From the NCBI RefSeq assembly GCF_001723305.1, contig NZ_LPWF01000013.1:48479-112478 (forward strand): a stretch of DNA of 64,000 bases, written 5' to 3'. This document shows, in pieces, positions 59,373 through 64,000 of this stretch. Positions within the stretch are counted from its first letter, which is position 1, and each line of letters starts with the position of its first letter. Below the pieces are notes generated by a model that ran no database searches, was not told where the DNA came from, and was given only the letters and a program-made list of their open reading frames with translations. The position numbers and the translations under genes are program-made. Source of the stretch: Methyloceanibacter superfactus. Lineage in GTDB: Bacteria; Pseudomonadota; Alphaproteobacteria; Rhizobiales; Methyloligellaceae.

Positions 59373-59677
59373 GTGGCGGCGGGGCGTCCCGCCAAACCCT
59401 CACGCGCGATCCGACACAGCATGACGAGCGGCGTGGCACCGCCTTCGGGCGGGCCATGTCGCCTTCTATGAGGCAAAGGTCAACGACGCGGCGACGGCGG
59501 TCGGCTCCCCGCAGCTACGCCCGTTGGATGATCTTGTCCGCTACCCCGCCTCTTCCTCACCTGAGAAACATACCGGCGACTTGCTTCGTCCATCCGGGAC
59601 GTGCCCTCGCCTGAAACGCAAAGAGGCGCCGGCTCGTTGAGCCGACGCCCCTCTGGAGGGTCAGACCGTCCGCTAGG
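59373..59677. other. Intergenic region after gmaS
   Basis: These 305 bases separate convergent gmaS and the small membrane protein gene. The only supported element is a leftward terminator at 59612-59655. No protein gene was recognised. Confidence 0.5.
59612..59655 (-). terminator. Leftward terminator after the transporter unit
   Basis: CGGCTC (59630-59635) pairs with GAGCCG (59639-59644), and after a mismatch GGCG with CGCC. On the minus strand a CTTTGCGTTTC sequence follows. The T tract is imperfect. Confidence 0.48.
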
Positions 59678-59890
59678 TCAGACCGGATGCTCGTCGAGAG
59701 CTTTCTTGATGCCCTCCTTGCTACCGTACTTCTGAATGTCCTCGGCAAACTCCGCCTTCTCCTCGCGGAGCTGGATGATGTGCCAGAGGATCCACAAGGC
59801 GACAGCTACGATCACCATGATCAGCTCATAACCCTGCCAGGGGTAAACCGCCCCGGTATTGGCAAGGTCGACTGCCCAAGTGCTACCCAT
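59678..59890 (-). CDS. Small membrane protein downstream of amt
   Basis: This 70-residue protein has one membrane helix (residues 21-40, ELIMVIVAVALWILWHIIQL) and a charged C-terminal helix (REEKAEFAEDIQKYGSKEGI). A strong AAAGGAG site precedes ATG 59890. It starts 34 bases after the transporter stop and so should be co-expressed; a role as transporter accessory is inference. Confidence 0.75.
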   Translation of the reverse strand: MGSTWAVDLANTGAVYPWQGYELIMVIVAVALWILWHIIQLREEKAEFAEDIQKYGSKEGIKKALDEHPV

Positions 59891-59923
59891 TTCGGTTCTC
59901 CTTTGTCTCGGTTATGGCGCGGA

Positions 59924-61275
59924 TCAGACGAGAGCCTTCTCGGCCCGCCGGACCTCTTCACGTGCTTCCTCTTCCTCATGGAGCGTCTTGAAGTCGAGAC
60001 CCATGAGCTCGACCTCGCGCGGCACCCGCAAGAGGCCTCCGGCATCCAACAGCTTGGACACGACCCAAGCCGGCAGGAAGCCGAGGACGAAGAACATGAT
60101 GACGGCGCCGATCGTGTTACCGAGCGGGTTCACTGTGGCGTAGCCTCGAAGGGCGACGACGGATAACCCCACAAAACGAAGCCGGCGATGACCAAGCCGA
60201 TGAAGCCGGCATAGCCGTGAACTGCCACGGAACCCACGGCATCATCGATCTTGAATGTGCGCTCGACCCAGTAATGCAGCTTGTAGGCAATCCAGATGCC
60301 AACACCACCGATGACGAAGGCCTGGATCGGGTGGTAGAGGTCGTTGCCGGCCGAGGCGGTAATGATTCCGGCGAGACCGCCCGAGTAGGTCCAGAACGCA
60401 TCGCCCTTCGAGATGAGATAAGCGACCATCAGGCCACCCGAAAGAGACATCAAGAAGTTGACGGTGATGGCGCCCAGCGTGGTCGGCGTGAGATAGATGG
60501 TCGTTGCCGTCCACGTCTCACCGGTGATCTGGCCACCGATAGCCTCCGGAGAGATGATCGGCACGTTACACGCGGCGTAGAAGCCCCAGAAGCCGGTGTA
60601 GATCAAGAACAGACCGATCGTCACCATCCAGGGATTGTGCGGCACGAAGGCACGCGGCGTGCCGTCGGCCATGAAGCGCCCGAGCCGCGGCCCGAGCACG
60701 ACGAGCACGCCAAGCGCCGTACCGCCGGCGATGGCATGGATGACGCCAGAGGCATAAGCGTCATGATAGCCGAGAAGCTTGACCATCCAACCTTCCGGAT
60801 GCCAGCCCCAGGCCGCGTCGATAATCCAAGTCACCGATCCGATCATCACGGCGATGATCCAGAACGCGCCCGAGCGAATGCGCTCGATCACCGCGCCCGA
60901 GACGATCGACGCCGCCGTCCACGAGAACAGCAGGAAGGCCGCCCAGAACACGCCGGTGATACGGTCGCCGAGATTGGTGGCCATGGTCGGCGAGACGGGC
61001 GAGTTCGGCGCCGCAGCTTCACTCAGCAGCGGTCCGGTGATGAACGGCCCATTGGGGAAAGCCCAATAAATCCACCAGCCGAAAAAGAAGAACGTGATGG
61101 TGACCAACGGGATCAACATCGTGTTCTTCATCAGCGTATGCATGTGGTTCCGCTTTCGGCTGACGCCGACCTCGTACATGCAGAAGCCCACATGGATCAG
61201 AAACATAAAGACAACCGTCACCCAGTAATAAAACTCGGTGAAGACGGTTGTCAGCGCGTCTAAGTTATTGCCCAT
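59924..61275 (-). CDS. amt: Ammonium/methylammonium transporter (Amt family), frameshifted
   Basis: This membrane channel is about 450 residues after repair. It has eleven likely helices and the typical text GWHPEGWMVKLLGYHDAYA, SGVIHAIAGGTALGVLVVLG and HGYAGFIGLVIAGFVLWGYP. The unbroken frame stops at 60130; one base near 60137 restores YATVNPLGNTIGAVIMFFVL and a cytoplasmic end (GGLLRVPREVELMGLD, then an acidic helix). In this cluster it most likely imports methylammonium or ammonium. Its promoter shares an operator with mgsA. Confidence 0.88.
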
Positions 61276-61606
61276 TGATGTAACCCCCCTAGGTTCATTA
61301 CCGGTGGGACGCTCAGTTTCGCGACTTTTGTCCCACGGGCTCGATGGATGATTTCAGCTACGTCGTTGTCTTCCTCTCCTGCAAAACGAGAAGGCTCTTT
61401 ACGGCCCTCCCGGTCCTCGCCACGTCGTCGGGCCGAGATTCACCCCATCGTAACGCGATGCTAGGCGGTGCCCCCGGCTCCGTCAACCAAGATGAAATAT
61501 GTTTTCCTATGAGGAAATCTCCGTTCATAATGGCCCGTATGGTGCGCACGGCCCATTCTACAGCCAAAATCGACGAAAGGACCCCTTTTGGGGGCAGTGA
61601 TTCACA
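61276..61606. other. Divergent control region of amt and a hypothetical gene
   Basis: These 331 bases carry the amt promoter (61457-61518) and a leader of about 175 bases before the amt ATG. The operator is also 89 bases upstream of the divergent hypothetical gene at 61607. No protein gene is supported. Confidence 0.6.
61457..61518 (-). promoter_or_regulatory. amt promoter with TTTCC-N5-GGAAA operator
   Basis: On the minus strand, TTTCC-N5-GGAAA (complement of 61503-61517) is followed after 16 bases by TTGACG (complement of 61481-61486) and after 17 more by TAGCAT (complement of 61458-61463). The layout and much of the intervening sequence (TATTTCAT, GGTTGACG) match the mgsA promoter. Confidence 0.74.
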
Positions 61607-62167
61607 GTGAGCAAATCGAAGCGCAAGAGCCTCCGGGACAGTTTTCTCACCTGGCAGTGCCACGTGCGGCAGGTGGCCATGCGCGAGAACGGCGGCCGCC
61701 CCTCCCCTGGCATGCAACCGCAGATCTTGGACGAAGCGGGCGCCCAGCTGGTGCCTGGGCTGACCGTGCTGCTGGCGCCGAAGGAGCCGAAGGAGAGCAC
61801 CGCTTTCCTTCGCTTTCAGGTGCTGAAATATGCCGATCCGCGCGAGACCTACGAGAAGGCTCTGGCCTATTTGCAGGCCGATTACTTTCAGACTGGGAAG
61901 GCCTTCAGCGGCCGGTTGCTCGCGGCGTTGCCGAGCGACGCGCCGCTCGCCGAGACCCTCCTGGCGACCAAGCGCTGCGTGCTCGCATTCGCGCAAGGAC
62001 GCTACGCCTTTCGCCTGCCGTGCAAAGTCAAGAGGCTGAAGGCGCACAGCGCGGACCGCGAGGCCGCGATCTGGCATAACCGAGTTTTCAACCCTGCTCT
62101 GCCCGACACGGTGCAGGTCTTGGCTTTCAAACCGGATTGGGACGCGGCCGAGACCAAAAAAATCTGA
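61607..62167 (+). CDS. Hypothetical protein
   Basis: This 186-residue soluble protein starts with GTG (SKSKRKSLRDSFLTWQCHVR) and includes GGRPSPGMQPQILDEAGAQL, VLLAPKEPKESTAFLRFQVL and LATKRCVLAFAQGRYAFRLP. There is no signal peptide or membrane helix. I do not recognise a named family. It is divergent from amt and shares the regulatory region with it, so it may belong to the methylamine regulon. Confidence 0.68.
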   Translation: MSKSKRKSLRDSFLTWQCHVRQVAMRENGGRPSPGMQPQILDEAGAQLVPGLTVLLAPKEPKESTAFLRFQVLKYADPRETYEKALAYLQADYFQTGKAFSGRLLAALPSDAPLAETLLATKRCVLAFAQGRYAFRLPCKVKRLKAHSADREAAIWHNRVFNPALPDTVQVLAFKPDWDAAETKKI

Positions 62168-62216
62168 TCTCGACCGCTCTGCCCAGCAAGCCACGTTGGC
62201 TTCCTCTTTCGATCGC

Positions 62217-63813
62217 CTAGGTCCAGAAGATGACGTAGGCGGTGGTGGCGACCAGGATGCCGCCGGCGAGCGCCAAGTAGGGCAAGAAGCCCGCCTTTGG
62301 CGCACTGATCGAGTGTCCGTCGACCGACAGGTCGGCCAGCATCTGGGGCGGGAACACGCCCTTATCCTGGATGAAGTGCCGGTAGATGAAGACCGGGATG
62401 ACGAGCGCGATAGCATGGCGCCCGCGGTCAGCGTGCCCGATCCCCAGACATCCGCGCCGGCGCCAAGCAGGAACGCATTGACGAAGGCGAGCACCACGCC
62501 GGCCCCGAGAAGCACGGTCGGCGCTTTCCACGGGCGGGCCACATGCGCGTTGTCGATGCGATGGATCCAGCCCGCGTTGAGGTTGAGGAAGTTGAAGACG
62601 ATGTAGCAGACATTCGAGACCGCCAGCACGAACAGGTAGTCCGACATCATCAGCAGAATGAGGTTGAACGCGAGGTCCGTCCCCATGCCGCTCGTCGGTG
62701 CGCCGTTCTTGTTGACGTGGCTCAGATAGCGCGGCAGCCAGCCGTCGACGGAGCCTGATAAAGCGTCCGCGAGCTGCCGGCCATCGCCGTGGTGATCGCC
62801 AGCATCAAGGCGAGCAAGAGCATCACCACGAGAAGATTGGTGATGAACGCACCGCCGCCGACCATGGTGGCCATGGCCTGCGCCACGCCGGAGCCGTCGA
62901 CGATGCCCGGCGCCATCACGCCGGCCAGTCCGAGCGCACCCTGGAAGGAGAGCGGCACCAGGACGTAAACCGCGATGCAGAGCAGGCCGGAATAGAGGAT
63001 GGCCTTATAGGTGTCCGTCGCCGGATTGCGGAACTCGCTGGTGTAGCAAATCGCCGTCTCGAAGGCGTAAGCCGACCAGGCGGCGATGAAGAGGCCGCCG
63101 AAGAAGAGCGTCCATCCAGCCTTGTCCCACGCCGCGGTGGCAACGTCGGTGCCCGGGGCGAAGGGCTCGAACGCCTTCATCGACACATCGCCGGTGATGA
63201 GCGGCACGATGCCGATGATCAGGAGCGGCAAGAGCACGGACACGGCGACAATGGTCTGCACCTTGGCGGTCGAGAGAATGCCGCGGTGCTGAATGCCGAA
63301 CGAGATCAGCATGAGGACGGCGCCGATGAAGAATGTCGAGTTCAGGCGAAGTCCGAGCCCCTCCTTGAAGAAGCTGAGATCGACGAGCTGAATCTCCCAG
63401 GTCCGGACCGCGGCATCGGCCGGGAAAAAGGCAGTCAGGATGTAGCCTGCGGCGATGCCGCAACCGATGGCGAGCACTGGCGTCCAGGCCAGCCAGTTGC
63501 ACCAGACCGATAGGGGCGCGATGAATTTGGAATAGCGCACCCAGGCCGCCGCGCCGTAGACCGAGGCGCCGCCCGACTTGTTGGGAAACAGGCCGGCAAT
63601 CTCGGCATAGGTGAAGGCCTGGATGAAGCCGAACAGGACCGACAAGGTCCACACCAGAACCGACGGCGTACCCACCGTCGCGGCGATGCCGCCGATGGAG
63701 AACAAGACAAGAGCCGGAACACCGCTGGCCACCCAGAAGGCGTCCTTCCAGCCAATGACCCGATGCAAAGTAGATGATCCGGGCGCGCTAGCACCCGCTA
63801 CGGTATCGACCAT
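62217..63813 (-). CDS. APC superfamily amino acid/amine permease, frameshifted
   Basis: This 12-helix permease is about 530 residues after repair. It starts MVDTVAGASAPGSSTLHRVI at ATG 63813 behind a GGGAGGG site. It has GVPALVLFSIGGIAATVGTP, AEIAGLFPNKSGGASVYGAA and AAWSAYAFETAICYTSEFRN. Breaks near 62755 (after AGSSRTLYQ, restoring GWLPRYLSHVNKNGAPTSG) and near 62415 (restoring IALVIPVFIYRHFIQDKGVF) are needed. It resembles ethanolamine or amino-acid permeases. Location suggests uptake of an amine or methylated amino acid. Confidence 0.82.
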
Positions 63814-63849
63814 AATTCCCTCCCTCGCGGCCAGCCTCGATCGCTTAGC

Positions 63850-63865
63850 GTCGAGAGTTCTCGAC
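63850..63865. promoter_or_regulatory. Palindromic candidate operator before the APC permease
   Basis: Seven-base arms GTCGAGA and TCTCGAC enclose two bases, 37 bases upstream of the permease ATG. The site differs from the TTTCC-N5-GGAAA operator, so another regulator would bind. No -35/-10 pair was recognised beyond it; the rest of the window (63866-64000) shows no gene. Confidence 0.42.
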
Positions 63866-64000
63866 CGCTCCGTTGCGTTTCCAAATTCCCAAAGGCTGAC
63901 TTTGTTATCGTGACCGGCTCGTTGGCCGGCCATCATTAGAACTTGCGGTATGCCTTATTGAGTTGGTGGAGCGGGTGGTTTGGCGATGTCTGGAATCGGA

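Noticed and set aside
59440..59620. Short protein-like frame after gmaS
   Set aside because: About 55 residues look weakly protein-like but there is no start, ribosome site or family match.
61456..61476. Sigma-54 promoter before amt (GGCAC and GC elements)
   Set aside because: The spacing between GG and GC is nine bases instead of ten, and a good sigma-70-like promoter matching that of mgsA covers the same place.

Overview
The window looks like a chromosomal segment of a GC-rich alphaproteobacterium, most likely of the order Hyphomicrobiales. The markers are a GcrA cell-cycle regulator, a SAM-II riboswitch in front of metZ, the phoR-pstSCAB-phoU-phoB order, an argD-argF-hslO operon, a large dCTP deaminase and a DUF6494 protein. 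A complete gene set for the N-methylglutamate route of methylamine use suggests a methylotroph or facultative methylamine user (for example a Methyloceanibacter- or Hyphomicrobium-like organism; this placement is inference). No phage, insertion sequence, integrase or CRISPR array was seen.

Layout. 1-7.5 kb: frameshifted glycosyltransferase, tRNA-Gly(CCC), radical SAM protein, Tat-targeted HAD dehalogenase, small secreted and membrane proteins, AGCS symporter, dCTP deaminase and a divergent DJ-1/PfpI protein. 7.5-14.2 kb: SAM-II riboswitch plus terminator and metZ, argE, then the leftward argD-argF-hslO operon and gcrA. 14.2-22.3 kb: leftward phoR, PHO box, pstS-pstC-pstA-pstB-phoU-phoB. 22.6-29.3 kb: MGMT, DUF971 and DUF6494 proteins, moaA, a GGDEF-EAL protein, a secreted or anchored hypothetical and an Mrp/ApbC ATPase. 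29.3-33 kb: a gene-poor stretch with strong hairpins (possible small RNA), a broken hypothetical gene, two tandem Ivy-type lysozyme inhibitors and a zinc alcohol dehydrogenase. 33-41 kb: signalling region with a LuxR-type regulator, hybrid histidine kinase, FIST sensor, ExaC-like aldehyde dehydrogenase, PAP2 phosphatase, DUF779 protein, double-receiver protein and pseudo-receiver GGDEF protein. 41-48 kb: secreted hypotheticals, a CPA2 antiporter, RhlE helicase with three small charged proteins, and two more secreted hypotheticals.

48-64 kb is the most coherent unit. Leftward mgdABCD (sarcosine-oxidase-like N-methylglutamate dehydrogenase) is divergent from a GlxA-type AraC regulator and an XRE-cupin regulator. 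These are followed by mgsABC (N-methylglutamate synthase), gmaS (gamma-glutamylmethylamide synthetase), a leftward ammonium/methylammonium transporter and an APC permease. The mgsA and transporter promoters share an operator and promoter layout (TTTCC-N5-GGAAA, 16 bases, TTGACG, TAGCAT). I read this as a common control site, perhaps for the XRE-cupin protein.

About thirty one-base frame breaks interrupt otherwise conserved genes across the whole window, including argE, argF, phoR, mgdA, mgdC, mgsB and the transporter. Nearly all are repaired by adding one base. This pattern points to sequencing or consensus errors (missed bases) rather than gene decay, so I annotate these genes as CDS and state where the frame breaks.
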